Shown here piece after piece: positions 20,038 to 31,499 of a stretch of 64,000 nucleotides of DNA (the stretch's first letter is position 1; each line of letters starts with the position of its first letter). Source of the stretch: Simmondsia chinensis (lineage: Eukaryota > Streptophyta > Magnoliopsida > Caryophyllales > Simmondsiaceae). The notes below the pieces were generated by a model. The model saw only the letters and a program-made list of their open reading frames with translations. It was not told the origin of the DNA and made no database searches. The DNA is taken from contig JAGTTD010000016.1 in the NCBI GenBank assembly GCA_018398585.1, forward strand, positions 21,065,212 to 21,129,211, given 5' to 3'. Both the position numbers and the translations under genes were made by a program.

Positions 20038-23000
20038 TTATTTATGTATAGACTTTAATCCCACTCCCCTTGATGTTTCTACAATCATTTTACGACCAAG
20101 GCCTTTTGTCAACTGATCCGCAAGATTCTTTTCAAACTTTACATAGTCTAGTGATATCACTCCACTTTCTAGTAGATCTTTCACGATCTTATGCCTGAGA
20201 TGAATGTGTCCACTCTTACTATTATAAACCTTGTTCTTAGCCACAGCAATTGCAGCTTGGCTGTCACAGTGAAGTGACACTGATGGAGCTGGAAGCCCAC
20301 ACAATGGCACGTCTCCCAGTAGACTTCTTAGACACTCGGCTTCATGACCTGCCAACTCAAGAGCAATAAACTCAGATTCCATAGTAGACGCAGCAGTACA
20401 AGATTGCTTAGAGGATTTCCAAGATATAGCACCTCCAGCTTGTGTGAATACATACCCACTAATGGAGTTAATATCGTCATTATCAAACACCCAATTGGTG
20501 TCACAATATCCTTCTAAAACAGCAGGAAACTTTCCAAAGTGAAGTCCCCAATCCACAGTTCCTTTCAAACTTTAAGCAATCTTTTTAACGCATTCCAATG
20601 CTCTTGATTAGGATTATGTGTGTATCTACTGAGTCTACTTACAGCATATGCAATGTCAGGTCTAGTATAGTTCATCAGAAACATAATACTACCAATTATT
20701 TTGGCATACTCAAATTGGTACATAGCAACACCTTTATGTTTAGTTAGATGTACACTGGGATCATAAAGTGTTCTTGCAGGATCGGTATTAACCATGTTAA
20801 ACTTTCTAAGTATCTTCTCAACATAGTGAGACTGGTTTAGGCTTATGTCTTTAGGAGTTCTCACAATTTTAACTCCTAGAATCAGGTCTGCCTCCCCCAT
20901 ATCTTTCATATCAAATTTAGAGCATAGAAAGTTTTTTGTTTCACTGACAATATTCAAGTTTGTACCAAAAATCAGCATATCATCAACATATAGACAAACT
21001 ATTACACATCCATCTAAATCAGATTTAGAATACACACAAGAATCCTTATTGTTTACAAGGAAATTATTAGCCACTATCATGCTGTTAAATTTCTCATGCC
21101 ACTGTTTAGGTGCCTGTTTGAGATCGTATAGAGTTTTTACAAGTTTACAAACTTCCTTTTCATTACCAGGAACAACAAAACCTTCAGGTTGTTCCATGTA
21201 AATCTCTTCATCTAGGTCACAGTTAGGAAATGTTGTTTTAACATCTATTTGATGCACAACTAAATTATAAATAGATGCAAGGGCAATCAAGGTTCTAATC
21301 GTGTCTATTTTAGCAACATGTGAGTAAATATCAAAATAGTCGATTCCCTTCTTCTGGGTATACCCCTTAGCCACTAATCTTGCCTTCAACTTGTCTAGTG
21401 TCCCATTAGCCTTCATTTTCCTTCTAAAGACCCACTTGCAACTTATTGGTTTACATCCTTTAGGAAGATCTACCAATTCCCACGTGTGATTGTTTAGGAT
21501 TGATTCTAATTTTTTTTTATTAATAGCCTCTTTCCAAAGGTCGAATCACCCAATCTCACAGCCTCATCATAGGTTTTGGAGTCTTCTTTTAACATATAGA
21601 CACTTACAATTTTTTCATTTATAGAGTTATCTTCTGTTAGGAAAGTAGTAACAAAATTAGGTCTAAAGTTGGTTTCTTTCCTAGCTCTTTTACTCCTTTG
21701 AATTTTAGGAGTGTCTATATTGTTAGTATTATCATGATTAATAGTTATAGTATGAGAAGGCAAACTAGTAGATTGTGCATCATAAGATTTCAAAGGAAAT
21801 ATATGTTCAAAGAATTCAGAATCTCTAGATTTCATAATGCTACCACATGCATATAAATCATTAGATCCTTGGATCAAAAAGCGATAAGTAGCACTGTGAT
21901 GAGCATACCCAATAAAAATAGAATCAACAGTCTTAGGTCCAATTTGCTCCGTTTAAAGTCAGGTAATCCAACCTTAGCTAGACACCCCCACACTTTCATG
22001 TATTTTAGATTAGGCACATAACCTTTCCACAGCTCGTATGGGGTTTTATCTAGTTTTTTTTTATGAGGAACTCTATTTAGTACATGACAAGCAGAGAATA
22101 TCCCTCCCCCCACATGTTATCAGGTAGTCCTGAACTAATAAGCATAGCATTCATCATACTCTTTAAACTTCTATTTTTCCTATCTACAACATTGTTTGAT
22201 TATGGACAGTAGGGAGGTGAAGTTTGGGATCATTGTAGTTTTCTAGGACTTCGCTCATGTATTATCCCATTTTCCTCACAAATTTTTTCTAGAGAAGTGG
22301 GATCAAATTCTCCTCCCCTATCGGACCTAACTCTTTTTATTTTCTTTTACTAGCTGATTTTCTACTTCAGCTTTGTATTTGAAAAATATTTCTTCCACTT
22401 CATCTTTAGTACTTAGGAGATATACCATTGAGTATTTAGAGTGATCATCTAAAAAGGTCTTGTAGTATCTTTTCCCACCTCTACTCATTAGGCGTTTAAA
22501 GCTTCCTAAATCAGTGTGAACAAGCTCAAGTAGTTCAGATTGTCTCTCGATAAACGTAAAGGGTTTTTTTAGCATATTTAGCTTCTACACATACTTCACA
22601 CTTATTAAAGTCGGTATCACTGAAACTAAGGATCATGTTCATTTTCTTAAGTCATTTAATTGATTCAACATTTATATGTCCTAAGTGAGCATGCCACAAT
22701 TCAAGAGATTCAATAATATAAGCAGAAGAGGTACCAGCATTGTTATTTATGCAAACAACATCAATGATAAAAAGGCCGCCATTACAAAAACCCTTGCCCA
22801 CAAATTTCCCATTCCTAGTCAAGGCTAATTTGTCTGAGTCAAAAGATAATTTCAACCTAACTTTGATTAAAAGACTACCCGAAATCAAATTTCTATGCAT
22901 TTCAGACACGTGCAGCACATTTGTTAAAGTAAGAAACTTTCCATAAGTGAGTTTCAAAGAAATCTTCTGTTTTCCGAGGATAGGTGTTGCTACAGAATTG

Positions 23001-23989
23001 CCAATATTGACTACCTCTCCATCGGTCGCTTTTTGGTACTCCTGGAACATGTTTCTGTTTGTGCAGATATGCCTGGTAGCCTTGGTATCCACTATCCACT
23101 TAGTCATGTTGTTTACCAGGCTTACCTCTGAAACAACGGCTACAATAATCTTTGTTTCTACAAGATGGGCTTTGTGCTTTAAGTCTTAAGGCTGGTTCCT
23201 TTTGCTTCTGCAATCTTTGGCCATGTGTCCATGTTTTCTACAGTGATAGCAATCTCCGAGGAATTTGCTGTTTGGCTTTTGAATCTTTCCACCAGGCTTG
23301 AAATTTGAGTGATGTTTTTTTCCTTTATTCTTGAACCTATCAGATGTACTTGGCCTAACCTCGACAATGTTAGCTTTAGATTGGTCGGAATATGAGTACC
23401 CCCTGTCCTTAAGCCTATTCTCTTCTTCAATTTTTACGTGGTTCACCAACTCCTCTAATGTCAAGTCCCTTTTTTATGCATAAGTAGGTTTTTGTAATTT
23501 TTGTAAGAAGGTGGAAGTTTTTCAACTAAAACATATGCTTGAGTTATATTGCAAATCTTAAGGCCTTCTGACAGAAGAGTAGTTACTATGATTTCATATT
23601 CATGGACTTGATGATTGATTTATTGCCCATGGATTTGAAATCTAACCACTTACTAACCACATATTTTCTAGTCCCTACATCATCATCCCCATATTTTTTC
23701 TGTAGGGAATCCCAAATTTCCTTTGCCGTGTTTAATTTTACATAAATATCAAAGAGCCCATTACTCATGTAATGCAGCAAATTTTCCCTACAGGTTCGGT
23801 AGTCTATGGTGAACTTTTCTTCATAAGCTTTTTTCTCGTTTTCACCTTCAGGTGCCTTTTTCTCATAAAGTAAGTAATCAATATACACCTGTTGTAGAAA
23901 AAATAAATTTTTTGGGACCACCTCTTATAGTTCTTCCCATCGAGAGGCTCAACCTTAGACATGTCGGGTAGAGGTAATTTGGTTGCCAT
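20038..23989 (-). pseudogene. Copia polyprotein, frameshifted (element 2)
   Basis: Starts at ATG 23989 (MATKLPLPDMSKVEPLDGKN) and runs to 20038. Order: gag, CCHC knuckle (CYHCRKHGHMAKDC, about 23240), protease, integrase (HTDLGSFK), RT (YVDDMLIFG, about 20980) and RNase H ([10 protein letters not shown]). Frameshifts occur near 23915, 23600, 23170-23110, 22340, 21880, 21500 and 20568. The protease active site reads DTKA in place of DTGA. Integrase parts are scattered over three frames. The RT segment 20565-21476 is the longest open piece (303 codons). The second integrase acidic region is lost in frameshifted sequence, so activity is not credible. Confidence 0.88.
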
Positions 23990-24011
23990 GTTCAAATATA
24001 GCTATGTAAAA

Positions 24012-24026
24012 GAAATCGTCTTTTAG
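24012..24026 (-). promoter_or_regulatory. Atypical primer binding site of copia element 2
   Basis: On the minus strand CTAAAAGACGATTTC begins two bases inside the 5' LTR, at the same spacing as in element 1. It is the exact reverse complement (15 of 15) of the LTR segment at 24404-24418. No TGGTATCAGAG-type site is present. Confidence 0.65.
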
Positions 24027-24028
24027 AA

Positions 24029-25056
24029 TGTTGAACAAACACTGTGTACAACGGAAAATACTACGAAATACTGCATAAAATTACAACAAGAACACTGCTG
24101 AAATATAGGAAAATAATATGCTAATTGCTGTAAAATGAACAGCGAAACTTAAACTAAAAATTGCAGTAAATCAATGAAAATTCAGTGTTAGAATTTCAGT
24201 AAAAATTGCAAGAAAATTTTAGCAAAAAACTGCAAAGAAATCTAGGGATCACCCCACTAAAACAGCAGTAACGGTGAGCAAAAATTCTAGTGAAAAAGCG
24301 CAGCGAAATACCTGAACACGACAATCAAGTAAAATCAAAAGAGGAAAAGTTGATTAGACTGATAAAATACCGAAGATACCGTGCCATGGGAAATACCACT
24401 GTCCTAAAAGACGATTTCGCTGCTGCTCTGGTGCAAACAGGGATTTTGGTGGAGATCCTCCAGGATTAATACAGCCCAATTCTTAACGTGTATTCGTTAG
24501 TCGTTGGGTAGGAGAGAGAGAGAACTTTGCCCAGGTACTTGAAGAAAGACAGAGAAAGCCAAGAGGAGGAAGAAGATGAAGACATTGTTGCTTTTTTTTT
24601 TTTTTTTTTGGAATGATTTTCAATCTAAGTTAAGCATCCTATTTATACTAACCCAAAATGCTAAAAGGTATAATTGCTGTAGTTAATTCTCATGCCCAAC
24701 AGCTAGTAACGCACCTCAGCAGTAATGAGAGACCAACAACTATTTTTCCAACATTGTTGCCGTTACAAATCCACCTGATTAATTACCAGCGTATTTTTCA
24801 TAAAATAAATATTATACCCATTGAGAAAAAGCTTACCCTCGCCCGAGCACGGCACAGGCGCGGCGGGCGGCTAGCGTGGTTCCCACTATTCCTTCACCCA
24901 TGACTTAATTCGAATAGGTTGAGGGCATATACCCTTATAAACTCAACTAAAACCCCTTAATTTGTCTATGCGGGATAGAGGGCTTCTTATTGTATTCTCA
25001 AATTGGGATGTAATTTTTTCATAATTTTTAAAGTAGCTTGTATCATTTTTCCAACA
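24029..25056 (-). repeat. 5' LTR of copia element 2 (1028 bp)
   Basis: Starts TGTTGGAAAAATGATACAAG on minus; a TATA-like GTATAAATAGG lies near 24640-24651. The self-complementary segment is at 24404-24418, about 200 nt after the predicted RNA start. Confidence 0.9.
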
Positions 25057-25061
25057 GGTTC

Positions 25062-25469
25062 AATGTCAAGCTATCAGTGGATATATGACCAGAACAATTT
25101 TCTAATCAAAGGCACTAGATCAAACTCCTTTGAACCAATTGCTCAAATGACATGATAAGTTATAATCATCCACTAATTGAATTTGGCATCTAACAAGGCC
25201 TTCCAATGACCTAATGACATGAATGAATTTGTGCCCTTGTAAGAACCTGTTGGATGAAAATATGTTGGAACATCATTCCTTCCGTTATAATATGCTCAGG
25301 TAACCATAGTGTATCAATTGCCAAAAAGTTCAAAATAAGTTTCCACTATGACATATACCATCATACCATCTCTCTTAAGGTTCAATCAAGAGACTCGTCT
25401 CTCATTGTCCATCTACTATGTCCAAGGATTTTGAGAGTTTGCATGAATATTGATTCAAATAATTTCAAG
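25062..25469. other. Unrecognised DNA
   Basis: Target-side flank of copia element 2. No gene or repeat recognised. Confidence 0.45.
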
Positions 25470-25625
25470 TTGGGGTTCAAATTGATTTAAGTTAATAGTT
25501 CAGGTGTACCTTGATCAAATTAGAAGTCATGAGTTCACATTTATTTTGATCTATAGTTCGGAGATGTCTTTCATGAAATTAAAAGTTCGAGGAGTAACTT
25601 GATTCTGACTAATAGTTTGAGACGT
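25470..25625 (-). repeat. Dispersed ~58-bp repeat, locus 2 (inverted)
   Basis: Three degenerate units containing TTGATTTAAGTTAATAGTTC and relatives, the reverse complement of the units at 14891-15066 and 56821-57015. Confidence 0.55.
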
Positions 25626-25875
25626 TTCTATATATGTTATCCAAAATTTACTTTCAATTTTAGCAAATGAACCAAACATAATTTGAGTTATAGACATTAA
25701 TTATAATTTCGACCTCAATTATAAGCTTCAATTACATACAAGAAGCACCTAATAGTAGTTATTGCTTTGAAGTTGGACAATACAAATAGGAATAACAAAC
25801 TAAATATTTTTAATTGTAAGTGCTTCTCTTTTTAATGATTTCTTTTTCTATTTGGTTCAGAAGTTTGATTCTAGA

Positions 25876-26136
25876 GAAATTTTGATTCATATATTTTGAA
25901 GTTTGGTAATATATTTTTTAGGTATCCATAGATTTTAAAATATTTTTGAGATACTCTGAACTTTGGTAATTGTTTCTTCAGGTACCCTCTGCTTAACTCC
26001 TGTTAGGTTCCACTAGTAGAGGGTATCTAAAAAAAAAAAAATTTAACATAGTGTAGGATAACTCAAAAATATTTAAGAATCTCAGGTTATCTAAAATATA
26101 TATTACCAAAATTTAAGATACTTGAACTAAAATTTC
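25876..26136. repeat. Small fold-back element
   Basis: Arms 25876-25966 and 26047-26136 are imperfect inverted copies (about three quarters identical by eye) around an 80-bp loop containing an A-run. No protein and no clear target duplication. Confidence 0.6.
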
Positions 26137-26940
26137 ACTAAATTTTACTACAGTACCCAATTGACCCGCTGCAACTTATGCCGGTGCCAAATTAATATAG
26201 TGACTAAAGGACAAGAATCTTTAAAAATAAATGACCTTAAGTTTACATTTCTACGAGGGTTTTTTTTTAATTTTTTATTTACTGAAAATGACTTATATTT
26301 TAGGTATAGTTTTAAAAAATTAATTAAATTTTGTAATTTTAAAGTCACATCTCAACTTTTTAAAATATTTTCAATGTCTCATGTAATATCGACACTATTA
26401 ACTTTTCGTCAAAAGAAACATCATTTTTTTGGGCATAAATGAATCAAAACAAGAAGTTTAACTTAATTTAATTTAATTATATTAAGTAATGCATTTTATA
26501 AATGACGAAACTACCCTTTACCTCTGAATTTGTAAAATTATTGGTGCGCGGTTGCAACTCTTTGCCACAAAAAAAATTTAGAGTATTTTTTATTTCTAAA
26601 ACTATTTATAATTCATTGACAAAAAATAAGTTTTATTGAGGATAGTTTATTTTAACGGAAGATTGACGATGTTAGCATCAGGTGTGACATTAAAAAGATT
26701 TTGAAACATTTTGGCGTGACTTTAAAAAATTAGAAATACTATGTAATTTTTTAAAATCTCACTTAAAATATAGGTAGTTTTCAATAATAAAAAAAAAAAA
26801 ACCGACTAAATGTAAACCTGTTATACTAATTAACAAATAGGGTCATTTATTTCAACATATTCATGTGTATTAATGTGGCATGTGTACAAATTTCAGTGTG
26901 TTAATCTGGTACTGGAGTAAAATTTAGCAAAAAATTTGTT
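26131..26940. repeat. Larger fold-back (MITE-like) element
   Basis: Arms of about 280 bp (26131-26410 and 26655-26940) are diverged inverted copies. Landmarks are TAAATTTTACTACAGTACCC against GTACTGGAGTAAAATTTA, and AAATAAATGACC against GGGTCATTTATTT. The spacer is about 240 bp. Non-coding. It abuts the smaller fold-back, so the pair could be one compound structure. Confidence 0.65.
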
Positions 26941-27375
26941 AAAAAAGTACTATTTGAAATTAAAAATTTAAAAAGAAATTATAAAAGAGAAATTATCTTT
27001 CAAAAAATTTGAACAACCAAAGTTAAAATATATAATCATATTTTTTCAAACTTTTTTCAAAAAAGTATTTTTCCAATTGTTTCAAATTTTTAATTTGATA
27101 AATTCTGAAATTTCAAATGTCTAGTTTGAAATTATTCTTTTAAAAAAATCTCATATTTTATCCCATAATAATTTTTATAAAAATTTTAAAAATATTTTGT
27201 ATTTTCTAAATTAATAACATCATTACTATACTTAATTAAAATTAAAGAAATTATATTTTTATAAATATCGAAAACCTCATTTTTTTTTCCCAAACACATA
27301 AAGATTCCTAATTTTTGCCAAAAAATATAAAAGCCGAAGAAAATCAAACACTTAATCCCCTCACTTTGAAATGAC
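26941..27375. repeat. Copy of the fold-back repeat found at 56110-56800 (right part)
   Basis: Shares an ordered series of motifs with 56400-56800, including AAAAATTTAAAAAGAAATTA, TATTTTATCCCATA and CTAATTTTTGCC. The left half is missing or replaced by the neighbouring fold-back. Non-coding and AT-rich. Confidence 0.6.
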
Positions 27376-27663
27376 AAAATGATAAAAAAAAAAAAGTCAA
27401 ATAGAAGTGAAGTAATGAATTTTTAAAAGTAAAATAATTTAATAAGTGATTTTATTTGGGAGTAGTTTTATCTAATAGGAAAAATTTTTATTTTTGAAGG
27501 AAAAAAAAAAATGAAAAGTTTGAGTAATTTACCGTTTTTTATCCGCTGTTCTTGTGGTTATGGTTAACAAGTGGCAGGCGGTGGGTTGTGGGCCTCTGCC
27601 ACCTGTCATGGTCATTTATTAATGAGGAATATCATATGTATCTGAATTTTAGGCTTAATTTGT
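27376..27663. other. Unrecognised AT-rich DNA
   Basis: No gene or repeat assigned; precedes the hAT-like element. Confidence 0.4.
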
Positions 27664-28002
27664 GTACATGCTAGGGATGTCATTGGAGTTGGTTTTTTTT
27701 CGATAAATGGTGACAAAGTTGTTAAACAAGTCGGCTACTTGTTAGGCGAGGCATGAGTCCGCCCGTAACAAAACATGGACCAAAAAAAGCCAACACAAAA
27801 CAATAGAACAGAAACAAAAAACGCTCTCCGCAAAATTGCGATACAGCAACCACTAAGCACAGGATCAGAACAAACACGAGACCAAGAAACACAAGCGGGC
27901 ATAGGCCCAACACACATAGGGAACCTAGAAGAAGAAGAACCAAGAGGCCAACACAAGAACCAGGTCAGGGACTGAAGCCATAGCTCAAACACCCAACCCA
28001 AC

Positions 28003-29829
28003 TCATTGGGCGAGAATGTCAGCCACCATAGCTGGGTCGAAACCATCAAAATTGAGACCCACCTTTTCTCCTATCTCTATTACCCGTTCCGCTTTCAGGA
28101 TCCTCTCATCATACTCTTCTTCCGTGATCTTCTGGATTCGATTTCCCCTATTCCGTTTTTTCCTCTTTCCGGCTATCTTAGACGATTTTTCAACATTATT
28201 TTTGGGAGACATATCCTTTAGGAAGTCCGACAACTCCTGCTTTTCTCTTTCCTTTATCTTGCTTTTGATTGCTTTTCTCTCTCTTTTTGTTGTGCGGAAT
28301 TTTTCCTTTTTCTTCCAGCCCGTGCTAGGCCCTTCCATGGATGGAGCTGAAACTTGCTGATTCTGTGGCAAACTATCCTTAGCTTGAGAGTTACCAATTG
28401 CTATTATAGGCTCGAATCCTAGAGGGAATTTAGGCCCATAATTTGTTGACTCATTATCACTGTTACTTCCCCGAGTATCGTTATCAGGTGTGGTTATCTG
28501 AGAATAATGTTGATCAGCTGGATCTTCACCATTCTCAACCCATGGTAATAGTCGGGGAGAATGTACCACCTGCTGTGAAGCGTAAGGCACGGCATGCAGG
28601 AACGATCGTTTCAGAGCCCATCTCCCAATGATTTGGCCGTTGAGGTGAGGTAAACATGTCCAGATGGCTGCCAAGCAATTCCCATCCCTTCATTTGCCAA
28701 CCGCGGGGTAGGATTTCTAACCTCCTCACTAATAATCAAGCGTTCTGGTACCAGATGCATAGAAGGTTGAACCCGTGGAGAATGTCTTGCCACGGTAATG
28801 CATTCGTTTCCTTGGGGGGAATGTGATGGGAAATAGGCCTGCTTCCTAACCAATCTAACAGATGCGGCTCTGGACACTACGCTGGGAGAGTAGTCTGGTA
28901 TCAAAATAGAGCTCCCTTCTTTAACGCAGGTCAAACAGGTTCCTCCACTACGGTGAACCTGGACCATCTGGTGGATACTTGTTGTGTGGCAAGTGTCAAT
29001 TAGAATCCTTGCAACGTCAGCGCACCTCATAGTGGATGTTCTGGGATTCACTCTAATGAACTTCCCCCAGATTTTGGCGAAATCGACAAAGCATTCATTT
29101 GACCAACACACTAGACTGGCAATCCATGGATTTTGAGCCAAACCCTTCTGTTAAGAGATCCAAGTGTCTCTCCAGAGTACTTATATACTTCCCTGAACAT
29201 TCGTAGGAGAGTCTCCTTACGGGGGCCAAGGTAGGCATCCATAGTGTCAATTGAATCACATACCAGAATAAAGGTGTTGTTGCTTAAGCCTTTAGGTGTA
29301 AGCCCGTAAAGGTCATTTTCATTGATAAATGTAAGAACATCATCCAGACTGACCTCACCAGATGAATGGGCAATAATTGAACGCTTAAGCCATTCCTCAA
29401 CACTCTTGTTAGAATTTGACACTGCAATCCTCGGAATATCTGTGCTAGCTTGTGCCTCACTCCAATTAGTTGATGCGTTCCCCAAGTTCTGAGTCCTATA
29501 TGCGGTGCTGATCTGTTGTGCCATGCTGTGCTGTGATTGGCCTCGAGTGGATGTAGGACGTGCATTTCTGACTGAATTTGCCCAATGCACCCTGATCTTT
29601 ACTCCCGCAACCCATCTTCTATTCATATAATTGACAGCCCGTGCAGCTTCATTCAAGTCATGAAACCGAACAAAATCATAAGACCATGTAGTTCTCAATC
29701 TTCTTTTCACAGGACGAATGTGTCATATATTGATCTGAAGGCGTAGAAAACAGCCCCAAGCCACGAATTTTTCGTTCTTACAGGTAGACCATCAACAAAG
29801 ATGGATGCCCCTGTATCGCTGTGCGGCAT
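28003..29829 (-). pseudogene. LINE ORF1 protein (RRM type), frameshifted
   Basis: ATG at 29829 opens an RNA-recognition-motif domain (IFVDGLPVRTKNSW, then after a frameshift near 29705 SYDFVRFHDLNEAARAVN and KIRVHWA). A middle region follows (TFILVCDSIDTMDAYLGPR), then a basic, low-complexity tail ending at TGA 28003-28005. Further frameshifts near 29120 and 28640 leave three open pieces of 176-223 codons. ORF1 proteins of plant L1-type LINEs bind the LINE RNA. The C-terminal GEKVGLNFDGFD block resembles the normal ORF1 end, so ORF1 is complete in outline and ORF2 is what is missing. Confidence 0.78.
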
Positions 29830-30088
29830 TTTCAACACCAAAACTGCCCGTTCCTAGTAAAACTCAACAGAGGAAGAAGAGGTCTAGTGAATATGGTGGT
29901 AGTTGGTGGTGAACTCTATTGTTGTAGATGGTGATGGTGGTGTTTGGTGGTGAAAATTGAGTTCTGGTAGAGGTGGTGGTGGACGGTGGTGGAAGTTGGT
30001 GCTACGTTGGTGGGTGGTTGGATCTGGTGGTGGATGGTAGAAATTGGAGGTGGAGAGAGTTGGTGGAGGTCGGTGGTGGAGATGGTGG

Positions 30089-30252
30089 TTGGGATTGGAG
30101 GTGGCAGATGGTAGGGCAATTTGGTGACTTGGGACGATGGGAGATGGTGTACGGGTGGAGGTTGGTGGTGGAGACGGTGGTTGGGATTGGAGGTGGCAGA
30201 TGGTAGGGCAATTTGGTGACTTGGGACGATGGGAGATGGTGTACGGGTGGAG
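30089..30252 (-). repeat. 92-bp tandem duplication in LINE 5' UTR
   Basis: Units 30089-30180 and 30181-30252 (second partial) are nearly identical. The surrounding 29890-30300 is GGTGGT-rich on plus. It lies upstream of LINE ORF1, where internal promoters reside. Confidence 0.75.
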
Positions 30253-31027
30253 GGCCGGTGGTGGTAGGGGACGACCGGTGCTGGCGATTTTGGAAGAGGA
30301 CGAAGGGGGTGACCGGTGCAGATGGTGGTCCCTCAGGAGGTCAGCGAACGCCCTCGGAAGTTGTACGACCTGATAGATCGGTCCCTGTCGTTGCTGATAC
30401 TGGTGCTTTGGCCTGTGGGCGAGCAGCCACGTGCCCGAAAGCGCCGGTTGGGGTGGCGCGTGGGTGAGGGATTTATCCGTCGGGGACAAAGGGAGTTGGT
30501 AAAACCTACTATTTATAGGTACTCGTTCCATTTGAAACTGGTACGGGTATAAGTGGGGCGGTAGTGGGTACAAATTAGGTATATCTGTCCCGTATTCGTC
30601 GCGAGTATGGGGCGGGTACGAGTATAGTTTTGTACCTCCTCCCCCCGCCCCACCCCATCCCACCTAATACCCACCATACCCACTTTATTTTGTACATAGT
30701 TAACATTCAAATTAAAAAATACGTGTTTAAATTAAATAACCAAAATTGTTTGTTAATGTTATAAAAATTATAATTGATTTTTAAAAATAGTATTAAATAG
30801 CTAATATGAGCGGGTATAGATAATCATTTTCTACGCACATTAGGGAGGGTATAGGGCGGGTAATGGATACCTGTTGGATACCTGCGAGTATGGGACGGGT
30901 ATGGGTGTGGGTTTGTAGCCACGTAGCACGTAATTGGGGGTACGGGTAGAGGAATTGAGTGGGGGGTATGGGTATGGAGGAGGCACCCCCATACCCGCCC
31001 TACCATATTGCCATCTCTACATTGTGC

Positions 31028-31499
31028 AGAGTAGTGAGAGATTATTAGTCTGAAAATAATACTTAATTTTAATATTACTGTAAGATAAATGGTTTTTTGT
31101 CACATAATTGGAAGTATAAGTTTTTCAACTAAATTTAATGTAGAGCAGATTAATATTAGTATTATAATATTTGGTGTATTAACTTTTAAAATTATAAACT
31201 TTAAGTAACAAATTTTTAATCTAAAATTTATATGTATTTGATAAAGCAATTAAAAAGATGGTGTGAAAGGAGTGTATAATTTGTCATTTTTTGTTGATAG
31301 AACCATCATTCTTTCGCTATTCGCCTTATTCCGTACGTGAAATTCAATATCGTGGCTTTTGGTAATGAAGTAAATTTTGACCAGAGACTTATTTTATACT
31401 TTTATACATTGTTGTTTGAATTGTTTTATTAAAAACCTTCAAATAAAAACCTTCAACTTTTCCGATTAAAATAGTATTTCTCAAAGTTTTTCACTAAAA
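31028..31499. other. Unrecognised AT-rich DNA
   Basis: No gene or repeat recognised between the hAT-like terminus and the copia remnant. Confidence 0.4.

Larger units (their letters stand above)
18364..25056 (-). mobile_element. Second copy of the copia family, decayed
   Basis: LTRs at 18364-19437 and 24029-25056 start TGTT (AGTT in the mutated 3' copy) and end CAACA on the minus strand. Flanks are GGTTT (18359-18363) and GGTTC (25057-25061), a target duplication with one change. Interior, 3' UTR hairpins, PPT and atypical PBS match copia element 1. The polyprotein carries several frameshifts, a mutated protease site and no nested element, so it is dead and looks older than element 1. Confidence 0.92.
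27693..30491 (-). mobile_element. LINE with ORF1 and 3' tail but no ORF2
   Basis: A T-run at 27693-27700 is the poly(A) tail in reverse. The insertion is flanked by GGAGTTGG(T) at 27685-27693 and 30492-30500, so both ends are real and the element is not simply 5'-truncated. Minus-strand order: G/C-rich 5' UTR with a tandem duplication, ORF1 (29829 to 28003), about 310 bp of 3' UTR, tail. There is no endonuclease/RT ORF. The copy at 48.6-54.2 kb has the same layout and a homologous 3' UTR. Confidence 0.82.
27672..31019. mobile_element. Possible hAT-like element split by a LINE
   Basis: Left end TAGGGATGTCATTGG (27672) and right end, read inward on minus from 31019, TAGAGATGGCAATATGG are similar inverted termini of hAT type. 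The interior, once the LINE is set aside (27693-30491), is rich in GGGTACGGGTATGGGGCGGG-like sequence at 30530-31010, commonly seen in plant hAT derivatives. The 8-bp flanks (GTACATGC and CATTGTGC) match poorly, so the outer boundaries are uncertain. Confidence 0.4.

Noticed and set aside
28003..28360. Plus-strand frames opposite LINE ORF1
   Set aside because: Antisense shadows of the minus-strand ORF1, which has recognisable domain motifs.
29884..30663. 259-aa proline/histidine-rich open frame on minus
   Set aside because: It is the complement of GGTGGT-rich LINE 5' UTR repeats; low-complexity translation without codon evidence.
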